A DNA stretch of 64,000 nt, taken from Eudorina sp. 2006-703-Eu-15. Taxonomy: Eukaryota; Chlorophyta; Chlorophyceae; Chlamydomonadales; Volvocaceae. Made by a program: the position numbers and the translations under genes. This document shows, piece by piece, positions 23,359 through 36,289 of the stretch. The notes beneath the pieces were generated by a model. It had not been told where the DNA came from, searched no databases, and saw only the letters and a list, made by a program, of their open reading frames with translations. The DNA is taken from the NCBI GenBank assembly GCA_003117195.1, contig BDSI01000009.1, positions 1,222,501-1,286,500 on the forward strand, read 5' to 3'. The stretch's first letter is position 1, and each line of letters begins with the position of its first letter.

Positions 23359-26300
23359 AAGCGGGATGCGGCGGGTGCGTCTGCTCGTTGGGTGTGGTGG
23401 CCGAGGCGGCGGCGGAGCTGGCGGGGCTACGGGCGCGCATCCTGGGGGCCGACGCCGCTGCGGGGGAGGCCTCGGCGGCGGCGGCGGCGGCGGCGGCCCG
23501 GGAATTCATCAACGATTTGGGGCTATTGTTGGACGCGACGGCGGCGGTCTGTTACGACTTGGGGCAGGAGATGGCGGAGCAGGCGGCGGCGGCGGCAGCG
23601 GCGGCAGCGGCGGGCGCATCACCGAGCGAGTTCCCGTCGTACAGCCGAGAGCTTCGGGGGCTGCTGCTTCAGCAGCTCGGCCTGGCGGAGGACGCGGCGT
23701 GTCTTGCCGGCGGCGGCGGCGGCGACGGGACTGCCGTACTGCTGCAGCAGCACCTTGCCGACACGGCCGTCACGCTGCTGGCCGGCTGCCTCGAGCTTGG
23801 GCTGCCGTGCACGGCGCGACTGGTGGTGGCGTGCGCGACGCAGCGGCTGCGGCTGTGCAACCTGGAGGTGCTGACGGCGGCGGTGGCGGCGGACGGCGGC
23901 GCCGTCGCCGACGCGGCGCTTGCGGCGCTGCTCCAGGTGACTCAACCGACGGCGATGGCATGGCCGGCGGACGTGGCGGTCTCGACCCGTGATGCCGCCG
24001 GCGGCGGCGGAGGCGGCTGCAGAGGTTATGACGCGAGTACGGCACTGGCGGCGGCTTTCATGGCACCTGCCGCGGCGGCGGCGGCGGCGGCGGCGGCCGT
24101 CCCTGACGGCCTGCCGCTATCGCTGTTGGCGCCCGCGGTGACGCCAACATCCAGTGGCAATGACCCGGCACGGACACCCATGTTGCATGCCCAGCAAGCG
24201 TCGTTCGCCGTCGCGGCAGAGGCCGCGACCGCGGCCGCCCGGTCGGATGGCGGCGCGGGGCCTGGGCACCGACCCACGGGTCGGACGGCGGCGCGTCCCG
24301 CCCCCAGGAGCAGCCTGAGCGCGGGCGCGCTGCAGGCCGACGACGTCCGCCTCATCCGTCCCGCCGCGGTCGGCCTGAGCGCGAGCACCGCTGGGCTCTA
24401 TGCCGCGGGGCCCGGCACAGGCCCCGAGCTGGGCCAATCACATCATGCCAGGCTGGGGCCCTGGGAGCGGGTCATTGCGGACATCAGACAGAGCCATCGG
24501 GAGCTGCTGCCGGGCGTCGCAGCAGGCGCAGCCGACGGACCGGCTGGGCCGCAGTCGCGACCGGCTTCAGCTCTGGTGATGGCCTACTCTGGCCCGTCGT
24601 CGGCGCCGCCGTGTCTCCCGGTGTCTACGCCGCTGCTGCCGTCACCGTCACCGCCGCCGCCGCCGCCGCAGCAGCAGCAGCAGCAGCAGCATGTGCTGGA
24701 GCCACCACCGCCGCCACCGGCGCCGCCAGCACCGCAGCCACTGCAGCACGAGCTCCAGCAGCAGATGCCGACGCGGTACCGGCGATTCTCCGCCGTGTTG
24801 GCGGCCGAGGGCGAGGCGAGGTTGGCGGCGTTGGAGGCGGACCGCGTGGGTGCACTGGCGGCGGCGACGCCGTGGCTGACGCAGATCTCGCCGCGGGGCA
24901 CGGGCCGCGGCGGCACCGGTGGCGGCGGCGGCAGCGGCGGCGCCGGCGCCGGCCCGGCCTCCCCTTCAGCCGGCCCTGTGATTCTTTTGTCCGGGGGCGC
25001 TGCTCAGCCGGAGCCGCACCCGCAGCCCCCGCAGCGGCAGACACAGCGGGAGCAGCAGCAGCAGCAGTACTGGCAGCAGCAGCAGGAGCAGCAGGAGCAG
25101 GAACAGCAGCAGCAGCAGCAGCACCTCCAACAGCGCCCGCACCGGCAGCACCTCGACTCAGATGCTGGCGGCGTGACCACGCCGTACGACGGGCCCGCGG
25201 CGCCGGGGACGTCGTACGGCGCGACGCCGCGCGGCGTCAACGTCACTGCCGCTCCGGCAGGCGGCGAGATGACGTCAGCCTCGCCGCCGCAGCCGCCGCA
25301 GCCGCCGCAGCCGCAGCCGCAGCAGCAACTGACGACGGCGGCGACGACGACGGCGACGTCGTTGTCGCGGGCCCCGGCTCCGACGCTGGTGCGGCAGTTC
25401 TGCGATCAGGTGTTGGTCTCCTTGTCGGGCTTCCGTTCGCCGCACCTCGAGCAGGCGTTCTGGGAGGACACCGCCTCGCGATTACAGGTGCGTTTGCGGG
25501 GCGGGGGGCAAATTCAATAAGTAAAGGCCCACACGCACCCAGCCCAGCGTTGAGGGAGGGGGAAGAACAGCCGGAAACTGGACAACTACTAGGGCACCCA
25601 GACGGTGACTTTTGCGGTATCGTGGTCTTGGTTGACGTGAAGGGGTCGGGAGCCGATGTCGCGGGCGTCCATGGTGAACCGAGGGCTGAGTCGCGAGAGG
25701 AACCAGCAGCCCAGCTCCTGTGTGCCCACCCACAGACCGTGTGCGGCCTGTACCCTCCTCCATTACTTTTCTCTTTTCATGTAACCCTCCTCCGCATCTT
25801 CTAGCCAGCTTCCTGAACCCCCACCCGCCCCGTCCCCCGTGCCCCGTCCCCCGTCCGTTCCCCTCATCCCACCCCCCACACACAGAGCATGTGCCGGCTG
25901 TACGCCCTGATCACGCTGGGCTTCGTCTCCCTGACGGTGGTGCGGTCGCTGTTCGAGGACGGCGCCGCCACCGCGGCCTTCATGGGGCTCTACCAGGGCG
26001 GCCAGGCGCTGCTGCTGGCGGGGTTCGGGGCGCTGGGCGACGGCCGCCCCGAGCGGCTCTTCGCCACCGTGGCCGCCTGCACGGTGCTGCGCGCGGTGTG
26101 CCACGCCGCGCTGGGCCGCGGCCTGGCGCCGCTGCCGTCCTTCGTGCTGCCCGTGGCGCGGCTGTGGGTGGACGTGTTCAACGAGGGCGCGGCCAAGGCG
26201 GTGTTCGAGCAGGTGAGGGAGGGTGTCCAGGGAGGGAGGGGGAGGGAGGGTGTCCAGGGAGGGAGGGGGAGGAAGGGCGCCCAAGGAGGGAGGGGGTTCG

Positions 26301-27034
26301 ACGTCTGCCCGGCCTCGGTGTCGCTGTCGTACACTCATTCAAACCCTTGGGTTCTCTCACCCGCTTGCACTGTCGCTGACGAGTACGGCATTGGTTCCCG
26401 CCGTCCTTCCCCACCCCGAAGGGAGGGGGCGACTCGCAGCCCGCAGCGTTCCATCTCCAGTTCCCCGCCTCGAGCCGCCTCGACATCCTCCGCAACGGAT
26501 GCACTACCAGCATGCGCGCTCCGCCGCTTCCACACCCTGCCGCTCCCCCTCCCCACACACATGCACCTGTACCTGGACCGGCCGCGGCCACACCCATGGT
26601 GCCCTGACCACGCCCATTTCACATCACGCAGCCCTGCCCTGTCCGCCCACCAGCACACCTACTTGCGTCCGGGTGGTCTGGGCGGGCTTCCAGCTTACCA
26701 CACCCCTGCCTGGACCGGCCGCCGCAGCCCCCGCTCCTCCCCGCTCACCAGGGCCTTACCCCACCCCGGTGTCGCCCCGCCCGCTCACCCACCCACCCGC
26801 CTCAAGAGCCCCGCCTGGCTGTTCTTCACGTTGCTCGTGTTCCTGGACCTGCCCACATCGTACGCGCTCATGTCGCGTCTGGACGGCCACGGCCGGGGGC
26901 TGCTGACCTGCTGCCTGCCGCTGCGGCTGGCGAGTTTCGCGGCGCTCAAGACGGCGGTGGTGCTGGGCTCGCAGGCCGCCTGGCGCCTCAAATTCCTGGC
27001 GCAGAGGCGCGGCAGGGAGGCCAAGGCCGAGTGA
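20282..27034 (+). CDS. SPL1/SPL12 C-terminal-like protein with multi-pass membrane C-terminus (paralogue 1)
   Basis: Exon model: 20282-20745 (ATG start, less certain), 20885-25487, 25886-26212 and 26807-27034. The first junction is in phase 2 (GTAAGG donor, gcgcccag acceptor). The long exon opens with PIKSMDMRPRRLNRLYLKSQ. It then shows blocks in the order of land-plant SPL1/12 C-terminal regions: CRVRMKLHSSEPEHLLPSM (about residue 370 counting from 20853), AVRRGCLELVLDYS, FHTCTVRCVGRFLPV (IPT-like strand), FVLHVGGLPAYSALLQVEL, AELAGLRARIL and REFINDLGLLLDAT. Ala/Gly runs and Gln tracts (CAG repeats at 24668-24691 and 25052-25128) separate them. The last two exons are hydrophobic (YALITLGFVSLTVV, AWLFFTLLVFLDLP, LLTCCLPLRLASFAALKTA) and give several membrane helices. 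No SBP zinc finger is visible. Some land-plant SPL1-type proteins also end in a membrane segment. Function here is inferred only; a membrane-held regulator is plausible. Confidence 0.7.
26213..26300. repeat. G-rich minisatellite starting at a 5' splice site
   Basis: Two to three imperfect copies of a roughly 26-base unit (gggagggtgtccagggaggg plus flanking G/A) start directly at the GTGAGG donor of the third exon of the SPL-like paralogue 1. They translate as REGVQGGRG repeats in the read-through frame, but the strong donor places them in the intron. Confidence 0.8.
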
Positions 27035-28375
27035 GGGCGATTGGCTGCGCGCGGCGGGGGCGGAGGCGGCTGGTCGGGGGGTCGGCTGGTCGCGGGGTCG
27101 GCTGGTCGGGGGTCGGGGGGTCGGGCAAAGGGGCAATGGCGGAGGCGGATGAGAAATACGGAGGATGAAATGGACGTTTGACGGGATGGAGGTCGAGGGA
27201 GGGGAACGCGGATGACGCCATCGCGTGTCGCCACCATCGCGGGGTGACTGTCGGCCACGTGCGGAGAACCGGCGACCCGGTGTGGATAGGTAGGTGCGGT
27301 GGCAACGAGCCGGACGTTGCGTGGGTCACGGTATTCCAAAGGGAAGGGGGGCGGGGAGCATCTAGGGGAAACGGAGGCGCGGTCGGCGGTACGTGTGTGT
27401 TTGGTCAGAAGACTCGCATGGCAGCGTGTGTGTGTGTGTATTTCTTTGTGTGTGTGCTTGCATGCATGGTGGGGTCTGGGAGCGAAGGGCATACATGGGC
27501 GGGGGCGGGGGGCTGGTGGCGGGGTACAGATAAAGAATCAAGCCGAGAGAACGACCGGCACACATCCAGCACTCGTTGACGAAGTAGAACCCTGCAACCA
27601 AGCGTGGGAGAGGGCGCAAGTGCGCACAGGCTGTTGCTCCCCGACCGAGGCTTGAAGACGGACGGACTTTGTCGGCTTTCCCCGGCTTGCGAAATGGGTA
27701 CTATTTGACAGTATGTTGCCGTCAACGGGGTCGTGTGGTATTTCCAAAGACATATTTGGTCCTCGGGAGGTGCGGTTGCGGTTACGGTTGCGGTTGCGGT
27801 TGCGGTTGCGGCGTGGTGGTGGAGGGGAGTGCGGTGTGGGGGATGTGTGTCTGTGTGTGTGGAGGGAACTGCAGTGTGAAGGAGGAAAGAAGAAGGTTCA
27901 TGCTTGTCGCGTGTGATGGGAAGTGAAGACTACGGTAAGAAGCGCGCCCAAATGTGTTTTATCCACGAAAAGAGTTGAGGCACGGATGTGCATATGTCTG
28001 TGGGTCCGTTTGTGGGTCCCTGTGTGTGGGTTCGTCGGGGGTAACGCGGGCGGGCGTGCCATGCAAGGGCATAGGTGCCCCCGGAAGATGCGTGTCTGCG
28101 TTTCTAACAACACACATGCCCGTTGCCCGCCCTGGAGCAAACCCAGGGCTGGGGAGGATGCAGGATGAGCCGCCGCCATGTCTGTGTCGGTTGGTCCATG
28201 TGGGCAGGCGCGCTAGGGCTCGGCGGGATTGAGAACATCGCGGGTGTGCATGTGTTTGGAGAGGCTTCCCAGGTGTGTGTGCATGTGCGTGCGTGTCGGT
28301 GTGTGTTATTGAGGCAAGCAGAACAGGAGCGCGTGACATGCGAGGGGCCGAGTGGCGCCCAATAGTTTGCTCGTA

Positions 28376-28412
<37 letters not shown>

Positions 28413-31400
28413 TGGGGGGGTGTTACATATCTGACCGGGCCCGGCACTGGCCAAGGGCTGCTAACCTACGTGTGTGCATGCACGGCTCTGTGCGTGCGTG
28501 TACGCACGTGTGCTTCGTGTTCCATGCGCACGCTCAAGTACGCAGTCGCACACAGTCCCCCTTCCCTTCGCATATCACGCACGCTGCCTTGAAGAACACG
28601 CGAAGTTTGCCTTCTCTTGTGTTCGCCCACCCTTACAGCCAAGGGCCGTTTTGACTCCAAGTTGCATCAGGCACATGATCGACCGACCCACGTGTGTGGG
28701 TGTATGGCACTGCAAACATCGGGTGATGCTACTCAAGATCTCTTTGCCATCTGTCATGTCGGCCCGCGTGTACCGTATGTGGTCGGGAAGAATCTTGGGC
28801 CGTGAGATTTGTGTTCGGAAAGAACTTTCAGCCGTGGGATTTTGTGTTCGGGATGATTCTAGCGCCGAGCTACGGTATTTGGAGATATGTCGGTGTCGTC
28901 GTGGCCGCTCGCAGGTGCTGTGTCCGGGAGCGCGCGTGGCTTGAGTTGCTGTTTCACATACTGTTGTCAGGGCGGCATGCCGCTCTGCGGTTGCCGCTGC
29001 ATCAATCTTGGCCGGGCGCATACCCTTCAGTGCCGTGCGCTGACATCCCAAGCAATGCGGGCTGCTAAGAGTCTGAACTGTCAATCACGGGAGGCAGCGG
29101 GGCAATGTCGATCGGTAGGCGTGCACCTCGAAAATGGCGCCACGGTGGGCTTCGAGGGGCCGCCCGGGTGCTTTGCCCGCCGCCGCCCAGTTTTGAGTTC
29201 CCGCTTGACCCTACCTAGCTATGCGTTTCTGTCACCCATCATCGCACTTGAAGAAAACGCGAGCTCCTGTTGCTGCCTGTGGCGCGCATGGTCGCAGGCG
29301 CCTCAGCTTTATTGCCGTTTCTTGTTATGAGCTGCAAGGTCCGCGCAATGTGCGTCGCGTCCGCACTGCAAAAGCCCGTTTGGGGGGGGCATGGGCGATG
29401 AGGGGCGAATGATTAGCCCGGCGTTGTCCGGAGCACAGTTTGATGTCATGTTCTTGTATTGGAAGTCAGTCGGATGCTGATGTGATGGACGCGATGCACT
29501 CACAGGAGAGGGAAAAAAACGGGTAGGTGCGGACGTCGTCCTATTGTTCAATTGATGGGAGGGAGATCTCTTCCTGGAGGCGGTCCCCTCGTTGGAGGCG
29601 GTCCCGAGAGAGTTTATGTCACCTTTATATGATCAACACCCGCAGCCTTAATGCTTGCGTGTCCCCTTCCCCCGCACGTCCCCGCGCCGGTTTATTTATT
29701 TTTCTCAATTTGTCCCCGCGCCTTTGTGGAGTGGGGCGTTGCTGTCACAATCACTATCGCATTTTCAATTTCGCGCAATTTGCCGCCGTTCCGTGGATTC
29801 ATGTTTCTCTCGTTGCTGCGTGAGGATGTGGATGTGGATATGGATGTGGATGTCACCGCCTTGAAGCAGCTGCCTGACCCGGACGCAAGCGCATCCGTAG
29901 CATTGCGGCAATCACCCGGCCGCCGGCTGGCGCCGTCTCACCGCGCCGCACGAGTTCCCAGAGATGGGGCGGCACGAGGTCGACGCATTCCGCTGCGCCC
30001 AACTGCGCATCCCGAGGGACATAGCTGGCAGCAGGCAGCAGGCCGGGCGGACTCGCGTTGCCGCGGGCGTCAGCCGTCAGGGCACCGCCGATGTCTCCAA
30101 GGACGAACGACGACAAGTCTACAACAGTGCGCTCATATGTGTTTTGGGGGCCCGTCGCCGCTCAACGGCCTGCGGCTTCTCCGCAGTTACGGTCGCCGCA
30201 CGGCTCTGATGACACATATTGGTGGAGCTGGTTTGTTTGCTTGCTTGCTGTGTGATGTGGGGAGTTTGGGCGGAGGCAAGAAGACGCTGTTGAACACGTT
30301 GAGAGCGCGCGGTATTGAAGGACAACCGAGGCGCGAGCAACTGGGTCATAGAGGGAGAGGCTTCATTGGGGCGGTGGGGTGGTGCGGGGCATTTCTGGGT
30401 GCGCGGCGAAGGGTCCGCCTGACAGGCCGGGCCATAGTCTTGGCGTCCAGGTACGGTTGTACGACCCCATTGTGTGGGGGAGTGATCGCCGACCCTGCCG
30501 CGTTTCCTCGCGTCGGGACCCGGCCTAACTTTGATTGCGGTATCTGAGGGGCAGATCGTTCCCGCGTTGCGTGATCCTGGGCCCCCGGGATCTCTGAAGG
30601 TGCCGTACAGGGTGTCGTACAGGGGTACAGGCTGCCGCCGCCGCTGTAAGGCGGCTGCGTCGGTGCACAGGCTGGCAGGGCTTCAGCGGCTTGCAGCTGC
30701 AGTACTTGCAGGCCGGTGGTATGGCGTGCGGGGGTTGGGGACACAGCCGTCGGTTGCGCCGGGTCGGGTACTGGCAGGAGTGGATTGGTGGCTCCTGGGT
30801 GTGCTGTTTATTGGGTTGGTTTGGTGCGCATCCCATAGGCGTGGCGCCACGGCTCGCACGCCGTCGCACGTCACAGAACCCGCGCCGTCGCGTGCAGACG
30901 GGGGCCGCACGTTGTCATGAAAATGTGGGCGTGGCGCGACGGATTGTCCCTTCACGAAAATCGATCGCATCACGGACCTGGACATCGCCTTACTTCCCTG
31001 CGCACCTCCCATCTCTGCAAACGATGTACGCTTATTGGAGACGCTGTGACAGGGTTTTGCGGTTAAGATCGGGGTGCAGGTGTGGCCTGCGGCGTGAGTT
31101 TGTGGCATGTAATGACGCTTCAAACCCATGATGGAAAAATCGGAGACAACAAAGGTTTGATCGAGAACTCCATTTCAGGGGAAACGCTTGGAAATGTTAT
31201 ACATACGTCTTGTGCCCATGCACGGAACACCCGATGGGTGCGTTCTTTAGAATGTAGCTGATCTCAAATCTTGCTACTTGTCGTTTGACAATCGTGAAAC
31301 CCGGCAGTGGCTATCCGTTTACCTACCATACCTAGGGACGTACCAACAGGGGACGTACAACCCGAGGTGTACCAACGAGATAAAGCCAGGAATTCCTTGC

Positions 31401-31711
31401 CTGAGGGCTGCACTATGCCAATCACAACGCGCAAATCTGCGAATGGTTTCCATGCAAACGGTACCGGAACGTACTGTTGCCGTAGTACAATGATCGTCAC
31501 AGAACCTGGGTTTCCCACATAACTGCTCGTCCTGGCAGCTTGGGTACGCACGCGAACTAGCTTGGGGGTTTGGAAAGCAACTAGTCCTGTTGTTCGTCAT
31601 GTACGGCCTGCTGGTTGTGAAATTGCGCGACGTTCACCATACTTATTTCGCTGGGCCACTGCATTTCTTTGCTACAGACATCAATATGTATTATAATTTA
31701 AGGTAGAAAGC
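27035..31711. other. 4.7 kb with no supported gene; several microsatellites
   Basis: The stretch after the stop of paralogue 1 contains a GGTCGG-rich patch (27060-27125), a GTTGCG hexamer run (27772-27812), a GT dinucleotide run (28378-28412) and a GATGTG hexamer run (29826-29855). One minus-strand frame, 30116-29853, looks somewhat protein-like (PRDAQLGAAECVDLVPPHLW) and has AG just upstream, but it lacks an ATG and clear partners, so I do not call a gene. The last kilobase is AT-richer and probably contains the promoter of the GAF gene. Confidence 0.5.
28378..28412. repeat. GT dinucleotide microsatellite
   Basis: About 17 uninterrupted GT units, followed by a run of Gs. Short open frames over it encode only CV repeats and are not genes. 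Confidence 0.95.
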
Positions 31712-34700
31712 ATGTTGTGCTGCTTCGGGCGGCCTGCCGCCGGGCAGAAGCTAGTTCCCCAAGAACAGGCAGACCCAGGTCCTGCATCTGCCATAGAAGT
31801 TTTTATGAAGAATTCCGATCCAAGCTCAGAAGTTGTGACTCTACCGCAACCGAAGCAGAAGTTCCTACATCAGCCAGCAACGGACGCTGGGCAGTGTTTT
31901 AGTGGCGAGCCATGGCGCGTTCAATTGTCTCGGCACTTGGCCACGTTGGTGTCTGACGCGGGGATTTGGGCGGCCAGGTAAAGGCATGATGTTTTCACAT
32001 CATAAGCTGGGAACCTCAAGAACGTCCGGCACTTACCGCAAGATGTTGTTTGATGCAGCTGTTGGGTTTGTACTCAAGACCGGGAAAAATGCGTACTGTT
32101 AGCAGCATCCCCGAGCGCGTCCGGGAACTCGCTGCGCTCTGTGATTTCCGGCAATTTCTTGGGTTCAGCCGTGGACCTGGTGCATGATAATGGCTCAAGC
32201 GTCTCCTGCGCCTTGTCCTCGAAGGTGATGTTGTCCGCGCAAAGTTTTTGCCGCTGTTCTTGGTTGACAGAGTTTGCTGACATGAACTTATTGTCTTCTG
32301 TTTTCTAGGTGCCCGTGGTTGCAACGGTGCTCCCAAACGGACACGTTCAGGGCGAAATGCCAGCAGACCTGCGTCAGCTCCACGACCGACTCAGTCGCTC
32401 GGTTGGTGCTTGCCGGCCTGCTAACAGCATGGCCCCGATGACCATTTGGCACTTGGTGGCATTGCCGCTTGTAGTACGGGGTACAAGCGTAGGAGTCCTG
32501 GTCATCGGAAGTCAGCTGGCCGTATCTTATGGGACCGCGCTCACCGAGGCTATCGAACAGGCCACGGCCGCGCGTGTGGCGGTAGCAGATTCTCTTGTCC
32601 AGGAATTCCTTAACGAGCCGGCCGCGCTCGATTACGCCCGTAACGTAAGTAATGGGACACTGCGTACAGTTGTGCGGCATGGGGAAAGTGCTAGGTGGGG
32701 CCCCGCGGGTGGGCCCGGACAACAAGGTTGCCCTGCAGGATGGCATGCACCCGCGTCGCTGGCGGGAGCGGGGATCGGAGGCCACACTCGCGCACTCCTG
32801 CTCGCCGGATCGCGGCCCCTAGGCGTGGATCAGTGAGACAGGGCGTGCGCTCGTAGTTGCACTCCTACCAGACAGACGTTTCCGAGGCTGGCGGGGCGTG
32901 CCTACCCACCCATTACAATTTCATGGCAGCATGCACTTCCCCGTTCCTGTCGTCTTCCTTCCCCGCAGATCGCCTCACTGGCGGTGGGTGTGTCCTCAGC
33001 GCCTGACCACACCGCAGCGGTGCGCAACACGGCGCTGCACATACATGCGCTCCTGCAGCAACCCAGCGTGCTGCCACCCAATCTGCCACGGCCCGAGCTC
33101 GTGGTCACGATGGGCCTCGTCACCTCCCGCTCACCGTCTCGCGCCGCCTCGCCTGGCTCCGGCGCGACGGGCGTCTTGAGCCCCACCGCGTCAGCTGCCG
33201 CCGCCAGCGCAAGCACCACCCCCAGCGGCACGGCGAACGGCGCGTCTGGCGGCAGCGGTGCGCAGCTGCATCTGTACTGGCGGGACGCCGCCAAGCCGCC
33301 GACCACCCTTACGGCCAACGAGACCCTCATTATCCGCGCGCCCATCCGCGCCGATGCGCTCGCGGCCATGCTGAGTGAGGCGCTGGCTGCACCCGTCAGC
33401 AGCGCGGCGCTGGCGGCCGCCGCCGATGCGGCCGCACGGGGCACTGCCCCAGTGGGTGGGAGCGCGATGCGGGTCGCAACCTCGCCCTTGGCACCGCAGC
33501 AGAACCAGCAGCAGCCGCAGAGCCAGCAGCAGCCGCAGCAGAAGTTGTTGGCGCTGCGATGTCCTGAGGACGCGTTGCCGGCTTCGCAGCCGCGCGCTGA
33601 CCTGGCGGCTTTGGAAGCGGCGGGCGTCCGCGCGCCGCGCGGCTCCGTGGTGCTCGTCTCCTGCCCGCTGCCGAGCATTGTGTGCGCTGTGGTGGTCTAT
33701 GTGTGTGTCGCGCCGCCGGGCGGGGCGGCGCCTGTCGCTGCACCCGCCGCTGAGGTCGGAGCGGTCATGGCGGTCCCGCGGGTTCAGGACGACGGCGCGG
33801 TGCAGCTGTCGGAGGCGCAGCTGTCGTCCATCCTGAAGCACGTCAGCAGCGCGGCGGAGGTGGGTGCGGAGGAAGGATCTCTGTTGCGCGGCGGGTCGGA
33901 GAGGCGGGGATCGCACTGCTGTACCCGGTGGGGGGGGCGCCTGCATTAAACCAGACGGTCCTTCTGCGCGGTTGATGTACCATTGCCCCATGACCTCGCA
34001 CCAAGTCCGCTGGCACGTCAGTTATCCCACTATTATTTATGTTACGATGGACCCCGCAGGTTATCGGTGACAGCCGTAGCTTCCTCACCACACACTGCAG
34101 ATTATTCCACAATCGATTCATCCATGCATCAGTCTATTCAGGCCAGTCGGCTCCGTGCTGCCAGCCATCGCTTGACCGCCTTGCGGCCGCCGGTTGCCGC
34201 TCCAACTCATGCGCGGTTGCACACGCGTCTCGGAAGCTGCGAGAGATGCGTGCGGCTGCTCCCCCCGTTCTCCCCGTGTGGGTCGCCGTCGGGTGTGCCG
34301 GTGCAGGTGCTGGCGAGTGCGCTGGAGCAGCGCATGTTCTCCAGCTGCGCGCCGTCTGCGGCCCGGCTGGGTAGCCGGGGCATGTGCTCTGTGGACGTGA
34401 CGGCGGACGTCTCCGGGCAGGTCACCGTCTCGCTCGCGTGCATTGACGGTGCGTCGCCGGGTTGGAGGGGGGCCTCAAGAGGGGCGCCGGGTTGGAGGGG
34501 GTTTAAGAGGGGCGCCGCGGTGGCTGGGCGACGTAAGGAGCGGCATCAACACGGCACGCACTGTGGCATGTTGTGTTGGGAGGAATGACGTTAGCGTTGG
34601 CGTATACCGACGCCTGGGAACAAGATAAGGCAGGGCTCGCTTGGGTAAGGTGGGGGTGACTAGCTAAGTTGCGGCGGCGGGGCAAGGAGTGAGGCACGGC

Positions 34701-36289
34701 ACCCGGAAGAGGGAAGACCGAAAGTCCTTCGTCCCTCGGGAGAGGGCTGCGTGAAACGGGGGACAGGCAATGCCGCACCTCGTCTTGCTGCGCGCCAGTG
34801 GCAGCACTTCGGGACATGACTGCTGTCCTCTTGGTCCTCCTGCCGGACGCTCTTCTCTTACGCAGGGGATGACTCGAACGGTTTCTGGGGCAGCGCCAGC
34901 GGCCCCATCCTCAGCGGCGAGTCCCTTGCCACTGCTCACCTTGCCGGCATTGCGGCCAACGGCATCACCAGCCAGAGCGCCAGTATCGGCGGCTCCAACT
35001 GCTTCTCCTTTGCGCGCAGCCCGGACTCCAGGGCCCTGCACGGCATGCAGCTCTGCGCCAGGAGCCTCGCGCTCCAGGCTACGGGCATGACCGCCGCGGG
35101 CGCCAGTCCGCTCGGGGCGGGCGCGTTTCCGGCGGCGTCGCAACAGCCCCCACGGGCCGAGCTGCGCGTCCCCCCCAACACCGATGGCAGCGACGTGGTG
35201 AACGTTTCATGCTACCGGTCTGCCCCGGAGGCTCCGGGCAACGGCTCTGACAAGCCCGTGGCACCGACGACGAAAGCCGGCGGCGCGCCTGGTGGCACCT
35301 CGGGCCTCCGGGGGGAGGCGGGCTCGGGCGCCACGGAGTCGTGCGCGGGCCCCTCGGCGGGTAAGGACCCGGTCGCCGGGCAGCAGGTCCTGACGGCGCC
35401 GACCAATGACACGGACGTCTCCCAGGACATTGCGACGGAGGGTGGGGGCCCTCCCACGACGGCGGTCTCGGGGCTTCACGGCCGGAGTACTTCGGGGACC
35501 ACATCATCCACAGCCAGCGGCGCGGAGGGGGTCGAGTCGACCATCAAGGCGCTCACCTGCGGTGACGTCCAGACCGCAGGCGTCGGAGCCGGCTGCGCCG
35601 CGGTCGCGGCGGGCGGGTCCCTGCCGGCCGACCTGGCGAGCAATCTGGGCGCCGCAGCGGCCGGCGAGCAAGGGGCGGAGTCCGCCGCGGCCGCCGCGGC
35701 GCTGCTGCCGCAGCAGCTGGGTGCGCACGGCCCGCTGCAGTTTTTCCTGCCCCTTCGCGTTCCTCGCGCGCGTGGCGGTGCCGCCGGCTCGGGGAGAGTC
35801 GGAGTGGGGGGAGTGGGCAGCCATCCTCTTGGCCCTGCGGAGGACCACCGCGACGGCATTGAGGCGATGGGCATCGCGGCAGCTGCTGCAGCGGCCTCGC
35901 CGGCGGCAGCTGGCGGCGGCAGTGGCGGCACCCCGAAGCCGCACGGGGGGCTGGAGGGCGGCGGTGGAGGGGTGCTGCTGCTGCCGCCGGTCACTGGCAC
36001 TGGCAGCACGGCGGGCAGCACCACCACCGGGCTCGGCGCGGCGTCCATGTCCGGTGGCAGCGTGGAGCAGGCGACGCGCGCCATGGTGCGCAACCGCTCC
36101 AAGGACTGGTCGGACCAGATTTTGGAGCGCGACCTCGTCGACGCCAAGTGGGTGCTCTGGTCACACAGCATACAGACGGCCTGCACGACTTTCGTATCGG
36201 ATTTAGTGCATTACTTGTCATCGCGTTTTTCCATATCCCTTTTGCGTGTTAGCTTTGGCAGAAATCACGCCTTCAAGAGAACCAGATGA
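31712..36289 (+). CDS. GAF-domain protein (sensor-like), Ser/Ala-rich C-terminus
   Basis: Exons in phase: 31712-31977, 32059-32224, 32309-32644, 32969-33859, 34307-34448 and 34865-36147, then possibly 36262-36289. The ATG starts MLCCFG, where the cysteines could be lipid-modified (inference). Exon 2, bounded by gatgcag and GTGATG, supplies LLAASPSASGNSL. The next intron (32225-32308) has a tgctgac branch-site-like sequence and ends ttttctag. Exon 3 carries the clearest GAF signature, HLVALPLVVRGTSVGVLVIG. Exons 4-5 give a further helical and beta region (LKHVSSAAE joined to VLASALEQRMF) with Gln-rich linkers. The last long exon is Ala/Ser/Gly-rich and ends ERDLVDAK at a GTGGGT donor. In many algal GAF proteins such a segment precedes a protein kinase, but none follows here. 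Reading through to the TGA at 36287 or splicing to 36262 gives nearly the same end. A splice to 36794 is also in phase. Confidence 0.6.
34449..34520. repeat. G-rich minisatellite at the donor of GAF-gene exon 5
   Basis: A unit of about 30 bases containing gcgccgggttggaggggg and aagagg is repeated twice, with a partial third copy. It begins immediately after the GTGCGT donor at 34449, the same arrangement as the minisatellite in paralogue 1. Confidence 0.75.

Noticed and set aside
26223..26806. Read-through of exon 3 of paralogue 1 into an open frame up to the last exon
   Set aside because: The donor GTGAGG directly follows the membrane segment, the following frame is minisatellite and Pro/His/Arg-rich, and the paralogue has an intron at the matching place.
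29651..30547. 298-codon plus-strand frame in the gene-poor region
   Set aside because: It spans a microsatellite, shows no domain or regular composition, and is contradicted by a more protein-like minus-strand stretch. Neither is strong enough to call.
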